Assembly: GCF_001665575.1 (NCBI RefSeq)
Contig: NZ_LZSU01000011.1
Span: forward strand, 1-64,000
From: Mycobacterium sp. 852013-51886_SCH5428379
GTDB taxonomy: Bacteria; Actinomycetota; Actinomycetes; Mycobacteriales; Mycobacteriaceae
Direction: 5' to 3'
Length of the DNA: 64,000 nt
Both the position numbers and the translations under genes were made by a program. Shown in pieces: positions 27,188-34,984 of the stretch (its first letter is position 1; every line of letters starts with the position of its first letter). The notes below the pieces were generated by a model. It had not been told where the DNA came from. It saw only the letters and a list, made by a program, of their open reading frames with translations, and ran no database searches.

Positions 27188-28042
27188 CTAGCCTCCCGAT
27201 ACGGCTGCGGTCTGCGCGGCGGCCTGGATGTCGGTCTGCGGGTTCATCGAGTCGATGCCGCCCCAGCGGCCGGGGGGCCACGCGATGAACTGCGCCTTGC
27301 CGATCACATTGCTCACCGGGATGGTGCCCGCCGTCGGATCACCGGTGCACAACAGTCCGCGCTGCGCGTCGGCAGGCAGGTTCGAGCAATGGGCGCGCGA
27401 GTCCGCCGAGTGGGTCCGGTTGTCGCCCATCACCCACAGCCGCCCCTCGGGGACGGTGACCGGGCCGAACTCGTTGCCCAGGCACGGGTAGACGGCAGGA
27501 TCGGCCATCATCGTGGTCGGATCGAGGTATGGCTCGTCGAGCCGCTTACCGTCGACGGTCAGACCCGTCGCCGCCCGGCACTCGACCGTCTGACCACCCG
27601 TCGCGATCACGCGCTTGACCAGATCGTTCTGATCGGGCGGCACGAAACCGACGACGGACAGCGCGTCCTGCACAGTCCGGACCGCCGGATTGTCCGAGCG
27701 GATGGACTTGTATCCGATGCTCCAGTTGGGCGGACCCTTGAACACGATGACGTCACCGGGCTGCGGTTCGCCGAAGCGGTAACTGATCTTGTCCACCATG
27801 ATGCGGTCGCCGGTGCAGCCGGGGCAGCCGTGCAGGGTGGGCTCCATCGATTCCGACGGAATCAGGTACGGCCGCGCGACGAACGTCAGCATCACGTAGT
27901 AGATGACCAGCGCGAGGACGACCAGGATGGCGCCTTCTCGCAGGGCGGAGTGCTTACGGCGCGGCGGGCTCTCGTCGTTCTCGGAATCCGCACCCTCGGC
28001 GGCGCTCTCGGGTGATGAATCGGCGGAGTCGGCGTGGGTCAC
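27188..28042 (-). CDS. lepB: Signal peptidase I
   Basis: Membrane serine protease that removes signal peptides from exported proteins. Length is 284 aa. An acidic cytosolic tail precedes a single anchor helix (residues about 36-58). The nucleophile is in PSESMEPTL near 66, the general-base Lys in KRVIATGG near 146, and box [13 protein letters not shown] near 207. It follows rplS and precedes rnhB, as in Rv2904c-Rv2902c. Confidence 0.96.
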   Translation of the reverse strand: MTHADSADSSPESAAEGADSENDESPPRRKHSALREGAILVVLALVIYYVMLTFVARPYLIPSESMEPTLHGCPGCTGDRIMVDKISYRFGEPQPGDVIVFKGPPNWSIGYKSIRSDNPAVRTVQDALSVVGFVPPDQNDLVKRVIATGGQTVECRAATGLTVDGKRLDEPYLDPTTMMADPAVYPCLGNEFGPVTVPEGRLWVMGDNRTHSADSRAHCSNLPADAQRGLLCTGDPTAGTIPVSNVIGKAQFIAWPPGRWGGIDSMNPQTDIQAAAQTAAVSGG

Positions 28043-28069
28043 GGCAACAGACTAGTCAGCACGGGACCC

Positions 28070-28117
28070 GACTTCGCATGAGCGGGGCGGCGTGAACCGC
28101 CGGTCCGCTCGGAAGTC
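28070..28117 (-). terminator. Interrupted hairpin after rplS
   Basis: Nested inverted repeats GACTTC/GAAGTC, GAGCGG/CCGCTC and GGCGG/CCGCC overlap the rplS stop and end before lepB. With no T tract it may attenuate rather than end transcription into lepB. Confidence 0.45.
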
Positions 28118-28457
28118 AGCGCTTTTCCTTGATCTTCGCCTTCTTGCCGCGGAGCTCACGCAGGTAGTAGAGCTTGGCGCGACGGACATCACCGCGGGTG
28201 ACGACGTCGATGTGGTCGATGTTCGGGGAGTGCACCGGGAAGGTGCGCTCGACGCCGACGCCGTAGCTCTCCTTACGGACCGTGAAGGTCTCGCGGACCC
28301 CGCCGCCCTGGCGCCGGATGACGGCGCCCTTGAAGACCTGGATACGTTCCTTGGAACCCTCGATGACCTTGACGTGGACGTTCACGGTGTCGCCGGGGCC
28401 GAAGGCCGGGATGTCGTCGCGCAGCGACGTCTGATCGACGAAGTCCAGCGTGTTCAT
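28116..28457 (-). CDS. rplS: 50S ribosomal protein L19
   Basis: Large-subunit ribosomal protein at the subunit interface. The 113 aa show the L19 blocks [16 protein letters not shown] near residue 16, [16 protein letters not shown] near 37 and [23 protein letters not shown] at the end. An AAGGAAG ribosome site precedes the ATG. Confidence 0.98.
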   Translation of the reverse strand: MNTLDFVDQTSLRDDIPAFGPGDTVNVHVKVIEGSKERIQVFKGAVIRRQGGGVRETFTVRKESYGVGVERTFPVHSPNIDHIDVVTRGDVRRAKLYYLRELRGKKAKIKEKR

Positions 28458-28614
28458 CTTGTGATACTTCCTTGCATTCGTGGTTGGTCACGTTCCGGTC
28501 GGGCTGCTGTTCGGGTGAACGGCGCACCGAAGCGGTCTGTTACGAGCGTTCCGGGTGCATCTCTGCGCGGACGAACAGGACGCATACGCCCCGTCCCGCG
28601 CGGACAACTGCTCA

Positions 28615-28620
28615 ATTGTG
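28615..28620 (-). promoter_or_regulatory. Candidate rplS -10 element CACAAT
   Basis: On the minus strand TGG-CACAAT resembles a mycobacterial -10. It would give an rplS leader of about 150 nucleotides. No good -35 accompanies it. Confidence 0.25.
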
Positions 28621-28708
28621 CCAGACGGGCGGCGGTCGAGTGAAATCGCGCATCGCCGCGGCTGTCACGGGTGCGTAATGCTGGACGGCATCGGCACGGG
28701 GTACTGCC

Positions 28709-28721
28709 TATCCTGAGGATA
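28709..28721. promoter_or_regulatory. Palindrome TATCC-TGA-GGATA upstream of the LppW-like gene
   Basis: A perfect 5-bp inverted repeat with 3-base centre. Its left half, TATCCT, fits a -10 for the gene starting at 28745, leaving a 24-base leader with a GAAAGAGGG ribosome site. It may be a promoter, an operator or both. Confidence 0.35.
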
Positions 28722-28744
28722 TCGGCTGCGAAAGAGGGTGGACG

Positions 28745-29677
28745 ATGCGACTGCGGCCGTCGGGGCTCGTCTTCACGGCCACCGCCGCCGCTCTGGTTGC
28801 GACGGTGGTGATCGCGGGCAGCGAAGCCCGGGTGCACAGCAACCCTGCACCCTCGCTTGCACATCATCTGACCGCCGGCGCCCCGGTGGCGCCGTCCGAG
28901 GCGCGGCCGGCCGAGCCGCCGGCCACGTTCAGAGATATCGACGAGCGCCTCGCACGGGCGAATGCACAGGCCGAGGCGGCGGGCGCCGACGTCACTCTGC
29001 TGGTGCTCGACCGCAACACCGGGCAGCGGATCTCCAACGGCAACACCCGCAGCATCGTGATCGCCTCGGTCGTGAAGCTCTTCATCGCCGACGATCTGCT
29101 GCTGCAGGTGGCCCAGGGCCGCGCGAAGCTCTCACCCGAGGACTGGGAGAACTTCGACCGTATGCTGCGGTCGTCCGACGACAGCGCCGCGGAGGTCTTC
29201 TGGAACCGCGGTGGGGGGAACGACGTCGTGACCCGCGTCGCCGAGCGCTACGGGCTCAAGGACACCCGCCCGCCGGGCAACGGCGAGTGGTTCAACACTG
29301 TCAGCACCGCGGCGGACCTGGTCCGGTTCTACGACATGCTGCTCTCCGGTGAGGGCGGCCTGCCCCGCGACAAGGCGGAGCTCATCATCGAGAACCTGGC
29401 CAAGGCGACACCCACCGGCATCGACGGCACCCAGCCCGGCGGTGTGTACCCGCAGCGGTTCGGCATCCCCGACGGTCTGAACGCCGAACCGGTCGCCGTC
29501 AAGCAGGGCTGGATGTGCTGTATCGGCGCCGACTGGATGCACCTGTCCACCGGCGTCGTCGGTGCCGACCGCCGCTACATCATGGTCGTCGGATCCGATC
29601 AGCCCGCCGACGCAGCCGAAGCCCGGGCGACGATCACGCAGGTGGTCAAGACGGTGTTTCCGGGCGGTCGGATCTAG
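28745..29677 (+). CDS. Exported beta-lactamase/DD-peptidase-like serine hydrolase, LppW-like
   Basis: A 310-aa exported protein. An N-terminal hydrophobic segment ([21 protein letters not shown]) is followed by a Pro/Ala-rich linker and a penicillin-binding-fold domain with the SxxK motif in SVVKLFI near residue 109 and [12 protein letters not shown] near 142. It occupies the place of lipoprotein LppW (Rv2905), but I see no lipobox cysteine here, so it is probably secreted or anchored by the helix. The enzymatic role is unproved. It ends convergently with trmD, the two stops sharing CTAG. Confidence 0.83.
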   Translation: MRLRPSGLVFTATAAALVATVVIAGSEARVHSNPAPSLAHHLTAGAPVAPSEARPAEPPATFRDIDERLARANAQAEAAGADVTLLVLDRNTGQRISNGNTRSIVIASVVKLFIADDLLLQVAQGRAKLSPEDWENFDRMLRSSDDSAAEVFWNRGGGNDVVTRVAERYGLKDTRPPGNGEWFNTVSTAADLVRFYDMLLSGEGGLPRDKAELIIENLAKATPTGIDGTQPGGVYPQRFGIPDGLNAEPVAVKQGWMCCIGADWMHLSTGVVGADRRYIMVVGSDQPADAAEARATITQVVKTVFPGGRI

Positions 29678-30357
29678 CTGTCGGACAACAGGTCCGGCCG
29701 GCGTTCGCGAGTTCGCTCCAGGGCGGCGGCGTGTCGCCACTGCTCGATCTTCGCGTGATCCCCCGACATCAGGACCGCGGGCACCTCCAGCCCGCGCCAG
29801 CTCGGCGGCCTTGTGTAGCTGGGTCCTTCGAGCAGACCGGCCGAGTGCGAGTCGTCGGCGTGCGAGGCCGGGTTGCCCAGCACGTCGGGCAGCAGCCGCA
29901 CCACGGCCTCCACCATGACCAGCGTCGCGGACTCGCCACCGGTCAGGACGTAGTCGCCGATCGACACCTCCTCGACCCGCATGCGACGGGCGGCGTCGTC
30001 GGCGACGCGCTGATCGATGCCCTCGTAGCGACCGCAGGCGAACACCAGGTGTTTCTCGGCGGTCCAGCGCTGCGCGGTCGCCTGATCGAACAGCCGGCCT
30101 GCGGGTGTCGGCACGACGAGCAGGGTGTCGTCGGTGCAGATGTCGTCGAGAGCGGCGCCCCATACGGGCGCCTTCATCACCATCCCCGGGCCGCCGCCGT
30201 ACGGCGAGTCGTCCACCGACCGGTGCACGTCATGCGTCCACTGCCGGAGGTCGTGGACGCCCAGTTCGATGCGTCCGGATTCGATCGCCCGGCCCGGCAA
30301 CGACTCCCGCAGCGGATCGAGATACCGGGGAAAGATCGTCACGACGTCAATGCGCAC
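29674..30357 (-). CDS. trmD: tRNA (guanine-37-N1) methyltransferase
   Basis: Methylates G37 next to the anticodon, preventing frameshifting. The 227 aa contain the family start [24 protein letters not shown] near residue 51, [12 protein letters not shown] near 106 and the SAM-binding knot [10 protein letters not shown] near 131. It is the last gene of rpsP-KH-rimM-trmD, 12 bases after rimM. Confidence 0.97.
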   Translation of the reverse strand: MRIDVVTIFPRYLDPLRESLPGRAIESGRIELGVHDLRQWTHDVHRSVDDSPYGGGPGMVMKAPVWGAALDDICTDDTLLVVPTPAGRLFDQATAQRWTAEKHLVFACGRYEGIDQRVADDAARRMRVEEVSIGDYVLTGGESATLVMVEAVVRLLPDVLGNPASHADDSHSAGLLEGPSYTRPPSWRGLEVPAVLMSGDHAKIEQWRHAAALERTRERRPDLLSDS

Positions 30358-30369
30358 GGCGCGCCCCCG

Positions 30370-30891
30370 TCATTCGAGGTTCAGCAGACCGTCGGGAGGG
30401 TCGATCTCGACCAGCCCGTCGGCCAGCGACACCCGCGGCACGATGGCGTTGACGAACGGCACCAGCACCTCCGCGCCGTCCGGTGTCTTGACCGACAGCA
30501 GTTCACCGGCCGCGGTGTGCAGCACCTCGGCCACCACGCCGACCTCGTCGCCGCCGACGGTCCGGACAGCCAACCCCTCGAGTTGATGGTCGTAGAACTC
30601 GTCGGGGTCCTCGATCGGCGGCAGTTCGGCGGTGTCGACGACGAACAGCGTCCCGCGCAGGGCGTCGGCCGCGGTCCGGTCGGCGACGCCGTCGACCCGC
30701 ACCAACAGCCTGCCGCCATGCGGTCGCACGGATTCGACGACGTAGCGCTGTTCAGTGCCGGCCTTGGGCTGTCGGCCGCGTAGTTCGGCGCCCGGGGTGA
30801 AGCGACCCTCGGGATCGTCGGTGCGGACGTCGATCACGAGTTCGCCGGTGACGCCGTGGGCCTTGACGACCCGTCCGACCACCAGGTCCAC
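30370..30891 (-). CDS. rimM: 16S rRNA processing protein RimM
   Basis: Assembly factor for the 30S head that binds S19. Length is 173 aa. The N-terminal RimM barrel starts [17 protein letters not shown] and the PRC-barrel is visible as [14 protein letters not shown] near residue 94. The GTG start was chosen for its GGGAGGAAA ribosome site and family fit. It lies 28 bases after the KH-protein gene. Confidence 0.93.
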   Translation of the reverse strand: MDLVVGRVVKAHGVTGELVIDVRTDDPEGRFTPGAELRGRQPKAGTEQRYVVESVRPHGGRLLVRVDGVADRTAADALRGTLFVVDTAELPPIEDPDEFYDHQLEGLAVRTVGGDEVGVVAEVLHTAAGELLSVKTPDGAEVLVPFVNAIVPRVSLADGLVEIDPPDGLLNLE

Positions 30892-30919
30892 AGGTTTCCT
30901 CCCGGGTCCGCCGGTGCGG

Positions 30920-31162
30920 CTACTGGTCGGTGTCCACCACGTCGACGCGGATACCCCGGCCGCCGATACCGGCGACGAGGGTGCGCAGCGCGGTCGCGGT
31001 GCGGCCGCCGCGTCCGATGACCTTGCCCAGGTCATCGGGGTGGACGTGCACCTCGACGGTGCGGCCGCGGCGGTTGGTCACCATGTCGACCCGGACATCG
31101 TCGGGGTTGTCGACGATTCCGCGGACGAGATGTTCGACGGCGTCGACGACGACTGAGCTCAC
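30920..31162 (-). CDS. KH-domain RNA-binding protein (KhpA-like)
   Basis: An 80-aa single-KH protein. The GXXG loop is GRGG within [18 protein letters not shown] near residue 50. KhpA-type proteins bind RNA and, in firmicutes, partner with KhpB. Rv2908c is the counterpart. It lies between rpsP (8 bases) and rimM, a standard actinobacterial ribosome-maturation operon. Confidence 0.92.
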   Translation of the reverse strand: MSSVVVDAVEHLVRGIVDNPDDVRVDMVTNRRGRTVEVHVHPDDLGKVIGRGGRTATALRTLVAGIGGRGIRVDVVDTDQ

Positions 31163-31170
31163 GGTGTCGC

Positions 31171-31683
31171 TCAGCTCTCGGTGGCGCCGGCGACCGTGGC
31201 GTCCTCGCCTTCAGCGGCGGGCTCGGACTTGTCGGCGGATCCGGACGGATCGGCCGTCGCCTCGATGTCGGAGGCGGCCTTCTCGTCCTTCTTGGGCGCC
31301 TTCTTCTTCTTGAGCTGAGTGGCCTCGGTGCCCGGGCCGCCCTCGGCCTCGGCCAGCGCGGCGTTGAACAGATCCAGCTTGCTGGGCTTGGGCTCCTTGA
31401 CCTTCAGGGTGCCCTCTGCGCCCGGCAGGCCCTTGTACTTCTGCCAGTCACCGGTGATCTTCAGCAGCGCCAGGACGGGCTCCGTCGGCTGGGCGCCGAC
31501 ACCGAGCCAGTACTGCGCGCGCTCGGAGTCGATCTCGATGAGGCTGGGCTCTTCCTTCGGGTGGTACCGGCCGATGACCTCGATGGAACGACCATCGCGG
31601 CGGCTGCGCGCGTCGGCGACGGCGATGCGGTACTGGGGGTTGCGGATCTTGCCCATGCGGGTCAGCTTGATCTTGACAGCCAT
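31171..31683 (-). CDS. rpsP: 30S ribosomal protein S16
   Basis: Small-subunit assembly protein. Conserved S16 core [20 protein letters not shown] and [12 protein letters not shown] occupies the first 85 residues. The 170-aa length reflects the long charged Lys/Glu/Ala-rich tail usual in mycobacteria. First gene of rpsP-KH-rimM-trmD. Confidence 0.97.
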   Translation of the reverse strand: MAVKIKLTRMGKIRNPQYRIAVADARSRRDGRSIEVIGRYHPKEEPSLIEIDSERAQYWLGVGAQPTEPVLALLKITGDWQKYKGLPGAEGTLKVKEPKPSKLDLFNAALAEAEGGPGTEATQLKKKKAPKKDEKAASDIEATADPSGSADKSEPAAEGEDATVAGATES

Positions 31684-31896
31684 GGTGAAGCGATATCTCC
31701 TGATGGTTTGCCACGCTGCAATTCGGCGATGCGGGCGGAATTGCCCGGATCCGGTTTTGCCTCACGTGTGTGACCGCCCTGCAGCCGTGGTCGCAGGCGG
31801 ACAGCCGACCATTCTGCCAGAGCGGCCGCGTCCAGCGGAAATCGCCGCAATTCGGGCCGATGTCTGCCGCGGACCGGTTCTGGGCACACTGACCGA

Positions 31897-32550
31897 ATGG
31901 TCTCACTTCGCGACAACCTCATCACCCCGCTCGCTCGGACGGTCGCCGGACAACTCGGCCGCCCCCACGGTCCGCTCGGCGGCGTCGTCGCTGGGGCGCT
32001 CGACCGCGGTAACGGCCAGGCGATCGCAACGGCGGTGTCCGCAGCGCAACCCCCGGCGGGCGGCGTCGCCGCCGACATCGGGTTCGGGGGCGGTGCGGGT
32101 CTGCGCCTGCTCGTCGACGCGGTGGGCACGGGCGGCACCGTCCACGGCCTGGAGATCAGCGACGACATGCTGCGCCGCGCCCGACGCCGGTTCCGCCGGG
32201 ACATCGACAGCAATCGTCTGCACCTGTCCCGCGGGTCGCTGACGGCGCTGCCGTTCGACGATGCCGCCCTGGACGCGGCCATCACGGTCAACACCATCTA
32301 CTTCGTCGACGATCTGGACGCGGTCTGCGCCGAGTTCGCGCGCACCCTGCGGCCCGGCGGCCGGGTGGCCATCGGGATCGGGGATCCCGACACCATGCGT
32401 CAGCTACCCGTGGCGCCGCACGGCTTCCGGATCCGGCCGATCGACGAGATCGTGGCCGCGCTCCAGCGGACCGGCCTGACCACCGACGTGCTGAGCCGGG
32501 CCGAAGGCCGGTTGCCGCGCCACACCATCACCGCGCAGCGCGACGGCTGA
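31897..32550 (+). CDS. Class I SAM-dependent methyltransferase
   Basis: A 217-aa methyltransferase of unknown substrate. Motif I is GVAADIGFGGGAGLRLLVD near residue 48, followed by GGTVHGLEISDDMLRRARRRF (acidic loop), the motif LPFDDAALDAAITVNTIYFVDD near 115 and LRPGGRVAIGIGDPD. These are the UbiE/Coq5-type Methyltransf_11 signatures. No Shine-Dalgarno is seen. It stands between rpsP and the NTF2-like gene, where M. tuberculosis, as I recall, has no extra gene. Confidence 0.85.
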   Translation: MVSLRDNLITPLARTVAGQLGRPHGPLGGVVAGALDRGNGQAIATAVSAAQPPAGGVAADIGFGGGAGLRLLVDAVGTGGTVHGLEISDDMLRRARRRFRRDIDSNRLHLSRGSLTALPFDDAALDAAITVNTIYFVDDLDAVCAEFARTLRPGGRVAIGIGDPDTMRQLPVAPHGFRIRPIDEIVAALQRTGLTTDVLSRAEGRLPRHTITAQRDG

Positions 32551-32554
32551 CAGG

Positions 32555-32986
32555 TCACAGCAGCTTGTCGAAGCACTTCTCCTCGACCCGGCGGGTCATG
32601 CGCCAGCCGTCGGGGGTGCGGGCGAACTCGTCGACGTACCAGAGCCCGACGAAGTAGACCGGGGCGCCGGCGGGGCCGGGCTCACCGCCCATCACCATCG
32701 GGTTGAAACAGATGGTGCGCGCCGAGGCCGTGTCGCCGGTGACCCGGATGTCGGCGTTGCCGAGCATGTGTGAGTAGGCCGGGAAGTTGGGCAAGATATC
32801 GGCCAGCCACGTCTTCACCTCAGGGAACGGTCCATCGACGCCGCCGGTCGCGCGGTAGTCGATGTAGGCGTCCGGGGTGAACACGCGATCGAGATCGTCG
32901 AACCGCCGTTGGTCGATCGCCGACGAGTAGTCGATCATGAGCTGCTGGATCTCCAACCGATCTGAGATCTCCGCCAGACTGAGCAT
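32555..32986 (-). CDS. SnoaL/NTF2-like family protein
   Basis: A 143-aa small alpha+beta barrel protein, Rv2910c-like. The helix ISDRLEIQQLMIDYSSAIDQRRFDDLDRVFTPDAYIDY (from about residue 5) and RMTRRVEEKCFDKLL at the end are typical of SnoaL-like domains, which include isomerases and hydratases. No catalytic role can be assigned. The ATG is used; a GTG five codons upstream (33001) is possible. Confidence 0.82.
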   Translation of the reverse strand: MLSLAEISDRLEIQQLMIDYSSAIDQRRFDDLDRVFTPDAYIDYRATGGVDGPFPEVKTWLADILPNFPAYSHMLGNADIRVTGDTASARTICFNPMVMGGEPGPAGAPVYFVGLWYVDEFARTPDGWRMTRRVEEKCFDKLL

Positions 32987-33008
32987 GCGTCGATTCAACA
33001 CCGCGGGT

Positions 33009-33014
33009 TAGGCT
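33009..33014 (+). promoter_or_regulatory. -10 element TAGGCT, probable leaderless start
   Basis: TAGGCT ends 8 bases before the ATG of the first DD-carboxypeptidase gene and there is no ribosome site, consistent with a leaderless transcript. The same hexamer and spacing occur before the second paralogue. Confidence 0.5.
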
Positions 33015-33022
33015 CGGCGCCC

Positions 33023-33898
33023 ATGGGGAGGCTCGTCACTCTGTTCGCCGTGCTGTCCGCCGCGTTGAGCATCGCCGTCGCACCAGCCGCGTCGGCCGAC
33101 CTGGACATCCAGCCGGTCGGCTCGGTCCCGATCCCCGCAGGCCCGGCCGAGGCCTGGATCGTCGCCGACATGGACACGGGCCAGATCCTCGCCGGCCGCA
33201 ACGACAATGTCCGGTACGCGCCTGCCAGCACGATCAAGACCCTGCTCGCCCAGGTGGTGCTCGACGAGGTCCCGCTGGACTCGACCATCGTCGCCGAAGA
33301 GGTCGACACCCACGTCGAGTGCAACTGCGCGGGCGTGACGCCAGGCCGCACCTACACTGCGCGCCAGCTGCTCGAGGGTCTGCTCCTGGCCTCCGGCAAC
33401 GATGCCGCCAACACCCTGGCCCGCATGCTCGGCGGCGTCGGTCCCGCGGTGGCGAAGATGAACGCCAAGGCCGCCTTACTGGGCGCCCACGGCACCAACG
33501 TCGTGACGCCGTCGGGTCTGGACGGGCCCGGTATGCCGTTCTGGTCGACACCGCACGATCTCGCGGTGATCTTCCGCGCAGCGATGGCCGACCCCGTGTT
33601 CGCCCAGATCACCGCCATGCCCACGGCGGTGTTCCCCGCGCGGACCGGCGACGTGGTGCTGGTCAACCAGAACGAGTTGCTGCACCGCTTCCCCGGCGCG
33701 CTCGGCGGGAAGACCGGGTACACCGACATCGCCCAGAAGACGTTCGTTGGTGCGGCGCAGCGCGACGGCAGGCGGCTGGTGGTCGCGCTGATGCACGGAC
33801 TCGTCAAAGAGGGCGGCCCCACCTACTGGGATCAGGCCGCCGGCCTGCTCGACTGGGGCTTCGCACTGGACCGCGACGCCGACGTCGGCGTCCTGTAG
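33023..33898 (+). CDS. dacB2: D-alanyl-D-alanine carboxypeptidase (DacB2-like)
   Basis: Penicillin-binding protein that trims the terminal D-Ala of peptidoglycan stem peptides outside the membrane. The 291 aa begin with a signal peptide (LFAVLSAALSIAVAPAASA, cleavage near residue 24). SxxK is in PASTIKTL near 70, SGN in LASGNDAAN near 126, and KTG in GGKTGYTD near 232. It corresponds to Rv2911. No C-terminal amphipathic anchor is obvious. Confidence 0.93.
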   Translation: MGRLVTLFAVLSAALSIAVAPAASADLDIQPVGSVPIPAGPAEAWIVADMDTGQILAGRNDNVRYAPASTIKTLLAQVVLDEVPLDSTIVAEEVDTHVECNCAGVTPGRTYTARQLLEGLLLASGNDAANTLARMLGGVGPAVAKMNAKAALLGAHGTNVVTPSGLDGPGMPFWSTPHDLAVIFRAAMADPVFAQITAMPTAVFPARTGDVVLVNQNELLHRFPGALGGKTGYTDIAQKTFVGAAQRDGRRLVVALMHGLVKEGGPTYWDQAAGLLDWGFALDRDADVGVL

Positions 33899-33976
33899 CA
33901 GGATTCGAAAACCACGACACGCACAACGGGACCGAGACGACATCTTTTCGAGACCGTTCCGAGGCGTAACCGCCCT

Positions 33977-33982
33977 TAGGCT
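33977..33982 (+). promoter_or_regulatory. -10 element TAGGCT, probable leaderless start (second copy)
   Basis: TAGGCT, preceded by T as in the first copy, ends 8 bases before the GTG of the second DD-carboxypeptidase gene, again without a ribosome site. Confidence 0.5.
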
Positions 33983-33990
33983 CTCCCCTC

Positions 33991-34842
33991 GTGGCCTGGT
34001 TGCGTACACGTCGGCGGTCGCGGACAGCGGTTGTCGGATGCGTTGCCGCGCTGGTGATTTCGTCGGTGTCCGCGGTGGTCGCGGCGCCGGCGTCCGCGCA
34101 GCCACAGCCGGCGGGCGCCGTCACGCTCCCCGACGGACCCGCGCAGACGTGGCTGGTCGCAGACCTCGACACGGGCCGGATCCTGGCCAGCCGCAAACTC
34201 GACGAGCCGCACGCACCGGCCAGCACCATCAAGATCCTGCTCGCCATGGTGGTGCTCGACCACCTCTCCCCCGACAACTTCGCGCGGGCCAACGCCTCGC
34301 ACACCCAGGTCGAATGCTCCTGTGTCGGACTGAAACCCGGTCAGCCCTACCGGGTACGTGAACTGCTCTCCGCGCTGCTGATGGTGTCGGGTAACGACGC
34401 GGCGAACATGCTCGGCGACATGCTCGGCGGACAGCGCATCGCCGTCGCCGCGATGAACCGCAAGGCGGCCGCCGTCGGCGCCAGGAGCACGAGGGCTTCG
34501 TCGCCGTCGGGTCTGGACGGACCGGGCTGGGAGTCGGTCACCACTGCCCGCGACCTCGGGGCGATGATGCGGGCGGCCCTGCAGTATCCGCTGATCGCGC
34601 AGATCATGCGGTCGCCCTCGGCGCCGTTCCCGGGTAAGACGCTGTCCAATCAGAACGAGCTGCTCAAGCGCTATCCCGGCGATCTGGCCGGTAAGACCGG
34701 CTTCACCAACCTCGCCCGCAAGACCTACGTGGGCGCCGCCCAGCGGGGCTCGCGCCGACTGGTGGTGGCGCAGATGTACGGCACCGGCGACCTCTACAGC
34801 CAGGCGATCAGCCTGTTCGACTACGGCTTCAGCCAGCCCTGA
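33991..34842 (+). CDS. Second D-alanyl-D-alanine carboxypeptidase paralogue
   Basis: A 283-aa exported penicillin-binding protein and tandem paralogue of the preceding gene. A signal peptide with an RTRRRSR n-region ends near residue 37 (SAQPQP). SxxK is PASTIKIL near 73, SGN is VSGNDAAN near 131, KTG is AGKTGFTN near 232. The VECSCVG segment matches VECNCAG of its neighbour, showing duplication. It has its own -10. M. tuberculosis has other genes (TetR, deacylase, pknI) at this place as recalled. Confidence 0.92.
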   Translation: MAWLRTRRRSRTAVVGCVAALVISSVSAVVAAPASAQPQPAGAVTLPDGPAQTWLVADLDTGRILASRKLDEPHAPASTIKILLAMVVLDHLSPDNFARANASHTQVECSCVGLKPGQPYRVRELLSALLMVSGNDAANMLGDMLGGQRIAVAAMNRKAAAVGARSTRASSPSGLDGPGWESVTTARDLGAMMRAALQYPLIAQIMRSPSAPFPGKTLSNQNELLKRYPGDLAGKTGFTNLARKTYVGAAQRGSRRLVVAQMYGTGDLYSQAISLFDYGFSQP

Positions 34843-34850
34843 CGTCCTCT

Positions 34851-34911
34851 CGCGAGCAGACAGCCTCGTGCTGACATGCCGGTCTGCGACCCGTGTCCGC
34901 GTCTGCTCGCG
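34851..34911. repeat. Intergenic inverted repeat CGCGAGCAGAC
   Basis: Perfect 11-bp arms (34851-34861 and 34901-34911) are separated by 39 bases downstream of the second DD-carboxypeptidase gene. It may be a loose terminator or a dispersed mycobacterial intergenic repeat. Confidence 0.45.
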
Positions 34912-34949
34912 GTGGAGAAGGGAGCGCCCCATCGCGTTCAGCCGCAAAG

Positions 34950-34968
34950 TAAGGTCACCCTAACTTCG
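34950..34968 (+). promoter_or_regulatory. IdeR-type iron box over the -10 of the flavodoxin reductase gene
   Basis: TAAGGTCACCCTAACTTCG matches the 19-base IdeR consensus TTAGGTTAGSCTAACCTAA at 13 positions, including AGGT and CTAAC in both half-sites. TAACTT (34961-34966) inside it can serve as -10. Binding at this place would repress when iron is plentiful. Confidence 0.55.
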
Positions 34969-34984
34969 CGGAAGGGAGCGGTCG

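Noticed and set aside
33905..33957. TCGAAAA...TTTTCGA inverted repeat between the two DD-carboxypeptidase genes
   Set aside because: Arms are only 7 bases with a loop of nearly 40; too weak to call a terminator.
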